From: Pseudotabrizicola sp.
GTDB taxonomy: Bacteria; Pseudomonadota; Alphaproteobacteria; Rhodobacterales; Rhodobacteraceae
DNA length: 64,000 nucleotides
Assembly: GCF_030656345.1 (NCBI RefSeq)
Contig: NZ_JAUSNR010000032.1
Span: 124,001-188,000, forward strand
Direction: 5' to 3'
This document shows positions 43,674-54,637 of the stretch, piece after piece. The notes under the pieces were generated by a model. That model was not told the origin of the DNA. It searched no databases and worked only from the letters and a program-made list of their open reading frames with translations. Numbering within the stretch: position 1 is the first letter of the stretch; every line of letters begins with the position of its first letter. The translations under genes were made by a program, and so were the position numbers.

Positions 43674-45500
43674 ATGCATCCCCGCGTAATTGAGGTAACC
43701 GACCGCCTGATCGCCCGCAGCCGCGCAACGCGTGAGCCCTATTTGGCGATGATTCGCGCGGCAGCCAGTGAAGGCCCGCAGCGCGGCAAGCTGCAATGTG
43801 CCAATTTTGCCCACGGCGTGGCCGGCTGCGGCAGCGAAGACAAGCAGGCCCTGCGCCTGATGAATGCGGCCAACGTGGCGATTATTTCTGCTTATAACGA
43901 CATGCTCTCGGCCCACCAGCCCTACCAGGACTATCCCGAGCGAATCAAGCAGGCCCTGCGTGATATTGGTTCGGTCGGCCAGTTCGCCGGTGGCGTGCCG
44001 GCCATGTGCGATGGCGTGACCCAGGGCGAGCCGGGCATGGAACTGGGCATTGCCAGCCGCGAGGTGATCGCCATGGCCACCGCCGTGGCGCTGTCGCACA
44101 ACATGTTCGATGCCGCGCTGTACTTAGGGATCTGCGACAAGATCGTCCCCGGCCTGATGATGGGCGCCCTGCGTTTCGGTCATCTGCCGAGCCTGTTCGT
44201 ACCGGCAGGGCCCATGCCCTCCGGGCTGTCGAACAAGGACAAGGCCGACGTGCGTCAGCGCTATGCCGAGGGCAAGGCGACGCGCGACGAGCTGCTGGAG
44301 GCCGAGATGGCTGCCTATCACAGCCCCGGCACCTGTACCTTCTATGGCACCGCCAACACCAATCAACTGCTTATGGAGGTGATGGGCCTGCACCTGCCGG
44401 GTGCGTCTTTCATCAACCCCAGCACGCCGCTGCGCGATGCCCTGACCCATGAGGCGGCGCAACAGGTCACCCGCCTGACCAAGCAGAGCGGGCAGTTCAT
44501 GCCGCTCGGCGAGATCGTCGACGAACGTTGCCTGGTCAATTCCATCGTCGCCCTGAGCGCCACCGGCGGTTCGACCAATCACACCCTGCACATGCCCGCC
44601 ATCGCCCGCGCGGCGGGGATCCAGCTGACTTGGCAGGACATGGCCGATCTGTCGGCCGTGACGCCGACCCTGGCCCACGTCTATCCCAACGGCAAAGACG
44701 ACATCAACCATTTCCAGGCCGCTGGTGGCATGGCCTTCCTGATTCGCGAACTGCTCGATGCCGGGTTGCTGCACGAGAACGTCAACACCGTGGCCGGTCA
44801 TGGTCTGAGCCGTTACACCCGCGAGCCCTTCCTCGAGGACGGTCAGCTGGTCTGGCGCGATGGCCCGAGCAAGAGCCACGACGAAAGTGTGCTGCGCCCA
44901 GTGGCCAATCCGTTCTCTGCCGAGGGCGGCCTGCGTCTGATGCAGGGCAACCTCGGTCGTGGGGTGATGAAAGTCTCTGCCGTGGCTCCGGAGCATCAGG
45001 TGGTCGAGGCGCCGGCGTTGGTGTTCGAGGATCAGCAGCAGCTGGCCGATGCCTTCGCCGCCGGCGAACTGGAGCGCGACTTTGTTGCGGTGATGCGCTT
45101 TCAGGGGCCGCGCAGCAACGGCATGCCGGAGCTGCACAAGATGACCCCGTTTCTGGGCGTGCTGCAGGATCGTGGCTTCAAGGTGGCGCTGGTCACCGAC
45201 GGGCGCATGTCCGGCGCCTCGGGCAAGATTCCCGCGGCCATTCATGTCTGCCCCGAAGCCTTCGGCGGCGGGCCGCTGGCGCTGGTGCGCGACGGTGATC
45301 TGATCCGCCTCGACGGCCACGCCGGTGAATTGCAGTTGCTGGTCGACGCCGACGAGTTGGCCGCGCGGGAGCCGGCGGTCGGTACTCTGGACAATGCCGT
45401 GGGCTGCGGCCGCGAGCTGTTCGCCTTTATGCGTCAGTCCTTCAGTTCGGCAGAGCAGGGCGCCAGTGCCTTTACAACTAGCCTGGAATCGCTGACGTGA
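43674..45500 (+). CDS. edd: Phosphogluconate dehydratase
   Basis: Dehydrates 6-phosphogluconate to KDPG, the first Entner-Doudoroff step. The 608-residue protein belongs to the IlvD/Edd Fe-S family. Visible are [41 protein letters not shown] (in parts), [19 protein letters not shown] (cluster Cys), [25 protein letters not shown] and [28 protein letters not shown] precedes the ATG. It overlaps glk by four bases (ATGA-type coupling region). Confidence 0.96.
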   Translation: MHPRVIEVTDRLIARSRATREPYLAMIRAAASEGPQRGKLQCANFAHGVAGCGSEDKQALRLMNAANVAIISAYNDMLSAHQPYQDYPERIKQALRDIGSVGQFAGGVPAMCDGVTQGEPGMELGIASREVIAMATAVALSHNMFDAALYLGICDKIVPGLMMGALRFGHLPSLFVPAGPMPSGLSNKDKADVRQRYAEGKATRDELLEAEMAAYHSPGTCTFYGTANTNQLLMEVMGLHLPGASFINPSTPLRDALTHEAAQQVTRLTKQSGQFMPLGEIVDERCLVNSIVALSATGGSTNHTLHMPAIARAAGIQLTWQDMADLSAVTPTLAHVYPNGKDDINHFQAAGGMAFLIRELLDAGLLHENVNTVAGHGLSRYTREPFLEDGQLVWRDGPSKSHDESVLRPVANPFSAEGGLRLMQGNLGRGVMKVSAVAPEHQVVEAPALVFEDQQQLADAFAAGELERDFVAVMRFQGPRSNGMPELHKMTPFLGVLQDRGFKVALVTDGRMSGASGKIPAAIHVCPEAFGGGPLALVRDGDLIRLDGHAGELQLLVDADELAAREPAVGTLDNAVGCGRELFAFMRQSFSSAEQGASAFTTSLESLT

Positions 45501-46465
45501 AGCTAGCTCTGGTCGGTGATATCGGCGGCACCAATGCGCGTTTTGCGCTGTGGCGCGACGACCAGCTGGAGTCGGTGCGGGTGCTGGCCACTGCTGATTT
45601 TCCGGGGCCAGAGGCGGCGATCCTCGCCTACCTGGGCGGGCTGGGTCTGCCGCTGGGTGCAGTGGCTTCGGTATGCCTGGCGTGTGCCGGGCCGGTCAGT
45701 GGCGACCTGTTTCGCTTCACCAACAACCACTGGCGCATCAGCCGTACGGCTTTTTGCCGCGAGCTGCAGGTGCACGAGTTGCTGCTGGTCAACGATTTTT
45801 CCGCCATGGCTTTGGGCATGACCCGGCTGCGCGACGATGAGCGTCTACAGGTTTGTCCCGGTTCGCCCGAGCCGGAGCGCCCCTGCGTGGTGATCGGGCC
45901 AGGCACCGGTCTTGGCGTCGGCACGCTGCTGGCCCTGGCCGACGGCAGCTGGCTGGCTTTACCCGGCGAGGGCGGGCATGTCGATTTGCCGATCGGCAGC
46001 CCGCGCGAGGCCCAATTGTGGCAGCAACTGTACAAGCAACTTGGTCATGTACGGGCCGAAGATGTCCTCAGCGGCAGCGGCTTGCTGTTGCTCTACCAGG
46101 CCATCTGCGCCCTGGATGGGCACGCGCTGCGTTTGAGTTCGCCGGCTGAGGTCACGGCGGCGGCGCTGGCCGGCGATGCAGTGGCGCTGGCGGTGCTGGA
46201 GCAGTTCTGCTGTTGGCTGGGGCGCGCCGCCGGTAATAACGTGCTGAGCCTGGGTGCGCGCGGCGGGGTGTATATCGTCGGCGGCGTGGTGCCGCGCTTT
46301 GCCGAATTCTTTCTGGCCAGCGGGTTTGCCAAAAGCTTCAGTGACAAAGGCTGCATGAGTGATTACTTTGCCGGCATCCCGGTGTGGTTGGTGACCGCCG
46401 AATACCCGGGGTTGATGGGCGCGGGCGTGGCTTTGCAGCAAGAGCATTGCCGTAGGATGGGGTGA
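45497..46465 (+). CDS. glk: Glucokinase
   Basis: Phosphorylates glucose imported by the gts transporter. The 322-residue protein is of the bacterial Glk family: [18 protein letters not shown] (phosphate-1 region, residues 2-19), [44 protein letters not shown] and PGEGGHVDL. The start is a GTG overlapping the edd stop. Half of a REP-like element follows the stop. Confidence 0.95.
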   Translation: MKLALVGDIGGTNARFALWRDDQLESVRVLATADFPGPEAAILAYLGGLGLPLGAVASVCLACAGPVSGDLFRFTNNHWRISRTAFCRELQVHELLLVNDFSAMALGMTRLRDDERLQVCPGSPEPERPCVVIGPGTGLGVGTLLALADGSWLALPGEGGHVDLPIGSPREAQLWQQLYKQLGHVRAEDVLSGSGLLLLYQAICALDGHALRLSSPAEVTAAALAGDAVALAVLEQFCCWLGRAAGNNVLSLGARGGVYIVGGVVPRFAEFFLASGFAKSFSDKGCMSDYFAGIPVWLVTAEYPGLMGAGVALQQEHCRRMG

Positions 46466-46485
46466 GCGTAGCGATACCCATCGCT
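46452..46485. repeat. Half REP-like element (GTAGGATGGG family) at the 3' end of glk
   Basis: GTAGGATGGGGTGAGCGTAG followed by CGATACCCATCGCT. It is one half of the paired element seen at 25,149, and it overlaps the last codons of glk. Confidence 0.6.
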
Positions 46486-46548
46486 CGGACTTTTCCACCG
46501 TTGCCCGCCGGAATGGCGGACAAGCCTGCGGCATGTTCGCCCTATGAT

Positions 46549-46571
46549 CTGGTGCGCACGGCGCACCCTAC
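46549..46571. repeat. REP-like element (GGTGCGCACGGCGCACC family) before gltR
   Basis: CTGGTGCGCACGGCGCACC then CTAC. It ends 20 bp upstream of the gltR start and has the same orientation as the copies before hmgA and fahA. Confidence 0.65.
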
Positions 46572-46591
46572 AACAATGAGGAAGGCCCGCT

Positions 46592-47320
46592 GTGAGCCAG
46601 CCCGGTAAATCGATTCTGCTGGTCGACGATGACCAGGAAATTCGCGAACTGCTGCACACCTACCTGAGCCGTGCCGGTTTTCAGGTGCGTACCGTCGGTG
46701 ATGGCGCGGGCTTTCGCCAAGGGCTGTGCGCCGAGTCGGCCGACCTGGTGATTCTCGATGTGATGCTGCCCGATGAGGATGGTTTCAGCCTGTGTCGCTG
46801 GGTGCGCGAGCATCAGCGTTTTGCCCAGGTGCCGATCATCATGCTCACCGCCAGCTCGGATGAGACCGATCGGGTCATCGGCTTGGAACTGGGCGCCGAC
46901 GACTACCTGGGCAAGCCGTTCAGCCCGCGTGAGTTGCTGGCGCGGATCAAGGCGCTGCTGCGCCGTGCGCATTTCACCCAGGAGCGTGGCAGCGAGGTGC
47001 TGGCTTTCGACGACTGGCGCCTGGACATGGTCAGCCACCGCCTGTTCCATACCGATGGCGAGGAGGTGATCCTCTCCGGTGCCGACTTCGCCCTGCTCAA
47101 GCTGTTTCTCGATCACCCGCAGCAGATCCTCGACCGCGACACCATCGGCAACGCCACCCGCGGGCGCGAGGTGATGCCGCTGGAGCGCATCGTCGACATG
47201 GCGGTCAGCCGTTTGCGCCAGCGCCTGCGCGATACCGGCAAGCCGGCGCGGCTGATCCGCACCGTGCGCGGCAGCGGTTACCAGCTGGCCGCGACGGTCG
47301 CGCCGCATAACCATGTCTAG
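46592..47320 (+). CDS. gltR: Response regulator GltR, glucose-uptake regulator (OmpR family)
   Basis: DNA-binding partner of the GtrS kinase that controls the gts transporter and porin in Pseudomonas. The 242-residue protein starts with a GTG after GAGGAAGG. The receiver domain has ILLVDDDQEIRELL and the phosphoacceptor Asp in VILDVMLPDEDG. The OmpR-type winged helix ends RTVRGSGYQLAATV. The stop overlaps the start of gtrS by eight bases. Confidence 0.92.
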   Translation: MSQPGKSILLVDDDQEIRELLHTYLSRAGFQVRTVGDGAGFRQGLCAESADLVILDVMLPDEDGFSLCRWVREHQRFAQVPIIMLTASSDETDRVIGLELGADDYLGKPFSPRELLARIKALLRRAHFTQERGSEVLAFDDWRLDMVSHRLFHTDGEEVILSGADFALLKLFLDHPQQILDRDTIGNATRGREVMPLERIVDMAVSRLRQRLRDTGKPARLIRTVRGSGYQLAATVAPHNHV

Positions 47321-48758
47321 CCTGCGCAAGTGGTTGTCGCTGCCACGCTCGCTGCTCGGGCGCATGCTGCTGCTGACCCTGCTGGTGGTGTTGCTGGCCC
47401 AGGCCTTGTCCAGCGTGATCTGGGTGTCGCAGTTGCGCGCCAGTCAGATGGAGGGCCTGCTCACCAGTTCGCGCAGCCTGGCCCAGTCGATGGCCGCCAG
47501 CGTCGGCTACTTCCGCTCGTTACCGCTGGGCTACCGGCCCATGGTGCTCGATCAACTGCGCAATATGGGCGGTACGCGCTTCTTCGTCTCGCTTAATGAC
47601 AGCCCCTTGAGCATGCAGGTGTTGCCGGAAACCCCGCGCAAGCGCGCGGTGTTGAATGCGGTCGATGCGACCCTGCGCGAGCGTCTGGGCAATGATCTGG
47701 ATCTGCTGGTGCAGTTCGTCAGCCCGGATGATCTGCGCATCTTCAATAGCGCATTGAAACTGGACGAGCTACCGCGCTCCTGGGCGCATTACGCCCTGAG
47801 TCTGGAGCCACTCAACCCGCCGGTGCTGGTGACCCAGATTCAGATCGCCCCGGGCGAATGGCTGTACCTCGCCTCCTTGATGCCCGAACCCTATGTCGGC
47901 CTGGAACAGCAGGGGCTGCCGGCACAGCAGCTGTGGTTCATCATCCTCACCAGCAGTTTTTTGCTGCTGTTCATCGGCATTCTGGTGCACTGGCAGAGCC
48001 GTCCGCTCAAGCGCCTGGCGCTGGCGGCGCGGGAAATGTCGCTGGGCAGCGAGGTCGAGCCGCTGGCCGAGGCGGGCGGCAGCGAGGTGGTCGAGGTCAG
48101 TCGCGCGTTCAACGCCATGCGCGAACGCATCGGTCGTTACCTGCGCGAGCGCAGCCAGCTGTTCAGTGCCATTTCCCATGACCTGCGCACGCCCATTACT
48201 CGCCTGCGTTTGCGTGTCGAGTTGCTTGACGACGAAGCCGTGCAGGCCAAGTTCGGCCGTGACCTGGATGAGCTGGAGATGCTGGTCAAAGGCGCCTTGC
48301 AGTGCGTCAAGGACACCGACATCCATGAAAATATCGAGCCGGTCGACCTTAATCAGTTACTTAACTGCGTAATCGAGCCCTACCTGGCGCCGGCCGGTAA
48401 TGGTCGGGTGACCCTGGATGGCCAGGCATGCGCGGCTTATCCCGGCAAACCCCTGGCGCTCAAGCGCTGCATCGGCAACCTGGTGGACAACGCGCTGAAG
48501 TACGGGCAGAACGCCCACCTGCACATCGCGGACGATGGCCAGGCTTTTGTCCTGCATGTCGACGACGAGGGCCCGGGCGTGCCCGAACAGCGCCTGGAAC
48601 AGGTGTTCGAGCCACATTTCCGCCTGGCCGGACAGCAGCAAGGCTACGGCCTGGGCCTGGGCATCGCGCGCAACATCGCCCACAGTCACGGCGGTGAGGT
48701 GAGCCTGCGCAACCTGCGTGAGGGCGGCTTGCGGGTGACCCTGAGTTTGCCGCGTTGA
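47313..48758 (+). CDS. gtrS: Sensor histidine kinase GtrS, glucose-uptake sensor
   Basis: A 481-residue membrane kinase that phosphorylates GltR; in P. aeruginosa the sensor binds 2-ketogluconate and 6-phosphogluconate. Membrane helices lie near residues 17-37 and 207-227 around a periplasmic domain of about 170 residues. HAMP (RPLKRLALAAREMSLG) follows. The dimerisation helix has the phosphoacceptor in SHDLRTPITRLRLR. The ATPase domain has NLVDNALKYG, DEGPGVPEQ and GYGLGLGIARNIAHSHGG. The start overlaps gltR. Confidence 0.92.
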   Translation: MSSLRKWLSLPRSLLGRMLLLTLLVVLLAQALSSVIWVSQLRASQMEGLLTSSRSLAQSMAASVGYFRSLPLGYRPMVLDQLRNMGGTRFFVSLNDSPLSMQVLPETPRKRAVLNAVDATLRERLGNDLDLLVQFVSPDDLRIFNSALKLDELPRSWAHYALSLEPLNPPVLVTQIQIAPGEWLYLASLMPEPYVGLEQQGLPAQQLWFIILTSSFLLLFIGILVHWQSRPLKRLALAAREMSLGSEVEPLAEAGGSEVVEVSRAFNAMRERIGRYLRERSQLFSAISHDLRTPITRLRLRVELLDDEAVQAKFGRDLDELEMLVKGALQCVKDTDIHENIEPVDLNQLLNCVIEPYLAPAGNGRVTLDGQACAAYPGKPLALKRCIGNLVDNALKYGQNAHLHIADDGQAFVLHVDDEGPGVPEQRLEQVFEPHFRLAGQQQGYGLGLGIARNIAHSHGGEVSLRNLREGGLRVTLSLPR

Positions 48759-48802
48759 TCGCCGTAGGCTGTGCGCTCCGCTTATATAGGGATGCCCGGG
48801 GC

Positions 48803-48840
48803 AATGGTGCGCACGGCCTAGGCGGCTTCGCACACCCTAC
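48803..48840. repeat. REP-like element (GGTGCGCAC...CACCCTAC family) between gtrS and gtsA
   Basis: AATGGTGCGCACGGCC, TAGGC, GGCTTCGCACACCCTAC. An expanded-loop copy of the family found before hmgA, fahA and gltR. Confidence 0.55.
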
Positions 48841-48951
48841 GGTGCTCCTGCTTTGTAACCAGCCGGTGACCTTTGCGCATCCCTTCGTTACCCGCAGCGG
48901 CGCCGACCCTGTTTAGACTCAACCACAGCGCAAGCACCAGACTTGCCGGTG

Positions 48952-48966
48952 AATAACAACAAGAAA
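48952..48966 (+). promoter_or_regulatory. Candidate Hfq/Crc A-rich site before gtsA
   Basis: AATAACAACAAGAAA contains overlapping AAnAAnAA matches and runs directly into the AAGGAA ribosome binding site. Glucose uptake genes are known Crc targets in Pseudomonas. Confidence 0.6.
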
Positions 48967-48979
48967 GGAACCTGCTCAT

Positions 48980-50233
48980 ATGAATGCGATTTCTCGCCTG
49001 TCCACCGCTGTTTCCCTCGCCGCCCTGATGCCGCTGACCGCCCTTGCCGGCGAAGTCGAAGTGCTGCACTGGTGGACCTCCGGTGGCGAAAAACGCGCCG
49101 CCGATACCCTGCAAAAACTGGTCGAAGACCAGGGCCACACCTGGAAGGACTTCGCCGTCGCCGGTGGTGGTGGTGAAGCGGCCATGACCGTGCTGAAGAC
49201 CCGTGCCGTCTCTGGTAATCCGCCTGCCGCGGCGCAGATCAAGGGCCCGGACATCCAGGAATGGGGCGAGCTGGGCCTGCTTGCCGACCTTAATCAGGTG
49301 GCCGAGCAGAACGGCTGGAATGAGCTGTTGCCATCTCAGGTGATCGAGACGATGCAGTTCGGTGGCGACTACGTGGCGGTACCGGTCAACGTGCACCGGG
49401 TCAACTGGCTGTGGATCAACCCCGAGGTATTTGCCAAGGCCGGCGCCACGCCGCCAACCACCCTCGATGAATTCTTCACCGCCGCGGAAAAGCTCAAAGC
49501 CGCCGGCTTCATGCCTCTGGCCCACGGTGGTCAGCCTTGGCAGGACAGTACCGTATTCGAAGACCTGGCCCTGGCGGTACTGGGTCCGGATGACTTTCAC
49601 AAGGCCTTCGTCGACCTGGACGAGTCGGTGTTGACCGGTGCCAAGATGGTCGAGGTATTCGCCGCCCTGCAGAAACTGCGCGGTTATGTCGATGCCAATG
49701 CCGCCGGACGTGACTGGAACAGCGCCACCGCCATGGTCATCAATGGCAAGGCCGGCATGCAGATCATGGGCGACTGGGCCAAAAGCGAATGGACCGCTGC
49801 CGGCAAGGTTGCCGGCAGCGACTATGAGTGCCTGCCGTTCCCCGGCACCCAGGGCAGCTTCGCCTACAACATCGATTCGCTGGCCATGTTCAAGCTGAGC
49901 AATGCGGACAACCGCAAGGCCCAGGAAGACCTGGCGCGCACCGTGATGGAACCGGAGTTCCAGCAGTTCTTCAACCAGAATAAAGGCTCGATTCCGGTGC
50001 GTATGGATCAGGACATGAGCAGCTTCGATGCCTGCGCGCAGAAGTCCATGATCGACTTCAAGGAAGCCGCCGCCAATGGTGGTCTGCAGCCGAGCCTGGC
50101 CCACGGCATGGCCGCCTCCAGCTATGTGCAGGGCGCGGTGTTCGATGTGGTGACCAACTTCTTCAATAGCACCAAGGCCGATCCGCAGAAGGCTGCCCAG
50201 CAGTTGGCTGCAGCCATCCGCGCCGTGCAGTAA
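48980..50233 (+). CDS. gtsA: Glucose/mannose ABC transporter, periplasmic binding protein
   Basis: A 417-residue extracellular solute-binding protein with a Sec signal ([20 protein letters not shown]). The mature start is [21 protein letters not shown], the classic family-1 sugar-binding pattern with stacking tryptophans. [15 protein letters not shown] and GDWAKSEW follow. It is first in gtsABCD, and a stem-loop separates it from gtsB. AAGGAA precedes the ATG. Confidence 0.94.
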   Translation: MNAISRLSTAVSLAALMPLTALAGEVEVLHWWTSGGEKRAADTLQKLVEDQGHTWKDFAVAGGGGEAAMTVLKTRAVSGNPPAAAQIKGPDIQEWGELGLLADLNQVAEQNGWNELLPSQVIETMQFGGDYVAVPVNVHRVNWLWINPEVFAKAGATPPTTLDEFFTAAEKLKAAGFMPLAHGGQPWQDSTVFEDLALAVLGPDDFHKAFVDLDESVLTGAKMVEVFAALQKLRGYVDANAAGRDWNSATAMVINGKAGMQIMGDWAKSEWTAAGKVAGSDYECLPFPGTQGSFAYNIDSLAMFKLSNADNRKAQEDLARTVMEPEFQQFFNQNKGSIPVRMDQDMSSFDACAQKSMIDFKEAAANGGLQPSLAHGMAASSYVQGAVFDVVTNFFNSTKADPQKAAQQLAAAIRAVQ

Positions 50234-50243
50234 AGCCAGCCCG

Positions 50244-50263
50244 GCCGCCGGTACGCCGGCGGC
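50244..50263 (+). promoter_or_regulatory. Intercistronic stem-loop between gtsA and gtsB
   Basis: GCCGCCGG, TACG, CCGGCGGC: a perfect 8-bp stem with a stable tetraloop and no T run, 11 bp after gtsA. Such hairpins protect binding-protein mRNA and keep it more abundant than the permease mRNA; the role here is inferred. Confidence 0.6.
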
Positions 50264-50370
50264 TAACCCACTACGTTTGACCTGCTTATCCCTGGCCCAT
50301 GCCCTCCGGCGCGCGCCACGGGATCGGCCGTGCCGGATTTTTGTGGCGCAACACGCAACGGAGTCATTCC

Positions 50371-51279
50371 ATGAGTTCAATCGCAGTTTTCACCAAAGCT
50401 TCACCATTGGATGCGCTGCAACGCTGGCTGCCCAAGCTGGTGCTGGCACCGACGATGCTGGTCGTGCTGGTCGGTTTCTATGGCTACATCCTCTGGACCT
50501 TTGCTCTTTCGTTCACCAGTTCGCGCTTTATGCCCAGCTATTCCTGGGTTGGCCTGCAGCAGTACGCACGCCTGTGGGACAACGACCGCTGGTGGGTGGC
50601 GAGCCAGAATCTGTTGCTCTTTGGCGGCCTGTTCATCGGCATCAGTCTGGTGATCGGCGTGCTGTTGGCGGTGCTGCTGGATCAGCGGATTCGCCGCGAA
50701 GGCTTTATTCGCACTATTTTTCTCTATCCCATGGCGCTGTCGATGATCGTCACCGGCACCGCCTGGAAGTGGCTGCTCAATCCCGGCCTGGGCATTGACA
50801 AGATGCTCCGCGACTGGGGCTGGGAAGGCTTTCGTTTCGACTGGCTGGTGGACCCTGATCGGGTGGTCTACTGCCTGGTGATCGCCGCGGTCTGGCAGTC
50901 TTCCGGCTTCGTCATGGCGCTGTTCCTCGCCGGCTTGAGGGGTGTCGATCAGTCGATCATCCGCGCCGCCCAGGTCGATGGCGCCAGCCTGCCGAACATC
51001 TACTTGCGCATCGTTTTGCCGAGCCTGGGGCCGGTGTTCTTCAGTGCCCTGATGATCCTCTCGCACATCGCGATCAAGAGCTTCGACCTGGTCGCCTCGA
51101 TGACCGCTGGCGGCCCCGGTTACGCCTCTGATCTCCCGGCGATGTTCATGTACGCCCACACCTTTACCCGCGGCCAGATGGGCCTCGGCGCCGCCAGTGC
51201 GATCCTCATGCTCGGTGCGGTGCTGGCGATCCTGGTGCCTTACCTGTACTCCGAGTTGCGAGGCAAGCGTCATGACTAA
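50371..51279 (+). CDS. gtsB: Glucose/mannose ABC transporter, permease subunit 1
   Basis: A 302-residue inner-membrane permease of the MalF-like class with about six helices. The EAA loop reads AAQVDGASLPNIYLRIVLPSLGPVF. The ATG at 50,371 follows ACGGAG. It overlaps gtsC by eight bases, so the two permeases are coupled. Confidence 0.93.
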   Translation: MSSIAVFTKASPLDALQRWLPKLVLAPTMLVVLVGFYGYILWTFALSFTSSRFMPSYSWVGLQQYARLWDNDRWWVASQNLLLFGGLFIGISLVIGVLLAVLLDQRIRREGFIRTIFLYPMALSMIVTGTAWKWLLNPGLGIDKMLRDWGWEGFRFDWLVDPDRVVYCLVIAAVWQSSGFVMALFLAGLRGVDQSIIRAAQVDGASLPNIYLRIVLPSLGPVFFSALMILSHIAIKSFDLVASMTAGGPGYASDLPAMFMYAHTFTRGQMGLGAASAILMLGAVLAILVPYLYSELRGKRHD

Positions 51280-52105
51280 GCCCGCTTTTAGCCTGAGCCG
51301 CGTGGCGATCTACGCCACCTTGCTGGCCGCCTGCGCGGTCTACCTGGTCCCGCTGGTGATCATGCTGTTGACCAGCTTCAAGAGCCCGGAAGATATCCGT
51401 ACCGGCAACCTGTTGTCCTGGCCCGAGGTGTTCACCGCCATCGGCTGGCTGAAGGCCTGGGACGGGGTCGGCGGCTACTTCTGGAATTCGGTGAAGATCA
51501 CCATTCCAGCGGTGCTGATCTCCACCGTGATCGGCGCGCTGAACGGTTATGTGCTGGCCATGTGGCGCTTTCGCGGCTCGCAGCTGTTCTTCGGTCTGCT
51601 GTTATTCGGCTGTTTCCTGCCGTTCCAGGTGGTGCTGCTGCCGGCGTCCTTCACCATCGGTCAGCTCGGCCTGGCCAACACCACCAGCGGTCTGGTGCTG
51701 ATCCATGTGGTCTACGGCATGGCCTTCACCACGCTGTTCTTTCGCAACTACTACGTGAGCATTCCGGAGGCCCTGGTACGGGCGGCGCGGCTCGATGGTG
51801 CAGGCTTCTTCACCATCTTCGGACGCATCCTGCTGCCCATGTCGACCCCGATCATCATGGTCTGCCTGATCTGGCAGTTCACCCAGATCTGGAACGACTT
51901 CCTGTTCGGTGTGGTGTTCGCCAGCGGCGATACCCAGCCGATCACCGTGGCCCTGAACAACCTGGTCAACACCAGCACCGGGGCCAAGGAATACAACGTC
52001 GACATGGCCGCAGCGATGATCGCCGGGCTACCGACCCTGGTGGTCTATGTGCTGGCCGGTAAGTACTTCCTGCGTGGGCTCACAGCCGGCGCAGTCAAAG
52101 GTTAG
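51272..52105 (+). CDS. gtsC: Glucose/mannose ABC transporter, permease subunit 2
   Basis: A 277-residue MalG-like permease with six helices. The EAA loop is AARLDGAGFFTIFGRILLPMSTP. The end KYFLRGLTAGAVKG is the typical MalG-family C-terminus that contacts the ATPase. It starts inside the gtsB stop region and is followed nine bases later by gtsD. Confidence 0.94.
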   Translation: MTKPAFSLSRVAIYATLLAACAVYLVPLVIMLLTSFKSPEDIRTGNLLSWPEVFTAIGWLKAWDGVGGYFWNSVKITIPAVLISTVIGALNGYVLAMWRFRGSQLFFGLLLFGCFLPFQVVLLPASFTIGQLGLANTTSGLVLIHVVYGMAFTTLFFRNYYVSIPEALVRAARLDGAGFFTIFGRILLPMSTPIIMVCLIWQFTQIWNDFLFGVVFASGDTQPITVALNNLVNTSTGAKEYNVDMAAAMIAGLPTLVVYVLAGKYFLRGLTAGAVKG

Positions 52106-52114
52106 GAGAACGAT

Positions 52115-53266
52115 ATGGCAACCCTCGAACTGCGTAACGTCAACAAGTCCTACGGCAGCGGCCTGGTGGACACCCTGAAGAACATCGAGATATCGATCGA
52201 GTCCGGCGAGTTCCTGATCCTGGTCGGTCCGTCCGGTTGTGGCAAATCGACCCTGATGAACTGCATCGCCGGCCTGGAAGATATCAGTGGCGGGGCGATC
52301 CTGGTCGACGGTCAGGACATCAGCGGCAAGAGCCCCAAGGACCGTGACATCGCCATGGTCTTTCAGTCCTATGCGCTGTACCCGACCATGACCGTGCACG
52401 GCAACATCGCCTTCGGCCTGAAGATGCGCAAGATGGCCCCGGCCGACATCGAGGCGGAAGTGGCGCGGGTCGCCAAGTTGCTGCAAATCGAACACCTGCT
52501 GGCGCGCAAACCCGGCCAACTGTCCGGCGGCCAGCAGCAGCGTGTGGCCATGGGTCGGGCGCTGGCGCGGCGGCCGAAGATCTACCTGTTCGATGAGCCG
52601 CTATCGAACCTCGACGCCAAGCTGCGCGTCGAGATGCGCACCGAAATCAAGCTGATGCACCAGCGCCTGAAGACCACCACGGTCTACGTCACCCACGACC
52701 AGATCGAGGCCATGACCCTGGGCGACAAGGTGGCGGTGATGAAGGACGGCATCATCCAGCAGTTCGGCACCCCCAAGCAGATCTACAACGACCCGGCCAA
52801 TCTGTTCGTGGCGAGCTTTATCGGTTCGCCGCCGATGAACTTCATTCCCCTGCGTCTGCAGCGTCGCGATGGTCAGTTGCTGGCCCTGCTCGACAGCGGT
52901 CAGGCGCGTTGCGAACTGCCGCTGGGGGCGATGGAGGAGGGCTTCGAGAGTCGTGAGGTGATCCTCGGCATTCGCCCCGAGCAGATCCTCCTGGCCACCG
53001 CCGAGAGCCGCAATCAGTCGTCGATCCGCGCCGAGGTCGAGGTTGTCGAGCCCACCGGGCCGGACACCCTGGTGTTCGTCGAACTCAACCAGACCAAGGT
53101 CTGCTGCCGCCTGGCCCCGGACGATGCGCCGCAGGTGGGGCAGACCCTGGAGCTGCAGTTCGACCCGAGCAAGGTGCTGCTGTTCGACGCCAAAAGCGGC
53201 GAGCGCCTGCTGCCGGGAAAGCCGCAACCGCTTGAGCGCAAGGTGGCTCAATTCAAGGTCGGTTAG
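52115..53266 (+). CDS. gtsD: Sugar ABC transporter ATP-binding protein
   Basis: A 383-residue MalK/UgpC-type ATPase. Walker A is GPSGCGKST (about residues 38-46), the Q-loop is [14 protein letters not shown], the signature is [19 protein letters not shown] and Walker B is [16 protein letters not shown]. The C-terminal TOBE-type regulatory region has [10 protein letters not shown] and [18 protein letters not shown] precedes the ATG. Confidence 0.95.
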   Translation: MATLELRNVNKSYGSGLVDTLKNIEISIESGEFLILVGPSGCGKSTLMNCIAGLEDISGGAILVDGQDISGKSPKDRDIAMVFQSYALYPTMTVHGNIAFGLKMRKMAPADIEAEVARVAKLLQIEHLLARKPGQLSGGQQQRVAMGRALARRPKIYLFDEPLSNLDAKLRVEMRTEIKLMHQRLKTTTVYVTHDQIEAMTLGDKVAVMKDGIIQQFGTPKQIYNDPANLFVASFIGSPPMNFIPLRLQRRDGQLLALLDSGQARCELPLGAMEEGFESREVILGIRPEQILLATAESRNQSSIRAEVEVVEPTGPDTLVFVELNQTKVCCRLAPDDAPQVGQTLELQFDPSKVLLFDAKSGERLLPGKPQPLERKVAQFKVG

Positions 53267-53270
53267 GTCG

Positions 53271-53292
53271 GTAGGGTGCGCTATGCGCACCA
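53271..53292. repeat. REP-like element (GTAGGGTGCGC...GCGCACC) between gtsD and the porin gene
   Basis: GTAGGGTGCGCTATGCGCACCA, the inverse orientation of the copies before hmgA and fahA. It lies five bases after the gtsD stop. Confidence 0.6.
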
Positions 53293-53342
53293 ATAGCCCC
53301 ACAGAATCCGCCGCTTCGGCGGTTACCCGCAGCACTTCACAC

Positions 53343-54616
<1,274 letters not shown>

Positions 54617-54637
54617 TCGCCTGTTGTGAGCGGGTCG

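Noticed and set aside
48818..50380. A 520-codon open frame antisense to gtsA
   Set aside because: Shadow of gtsA with histidine/glycine-rich noise sequence and no domain.
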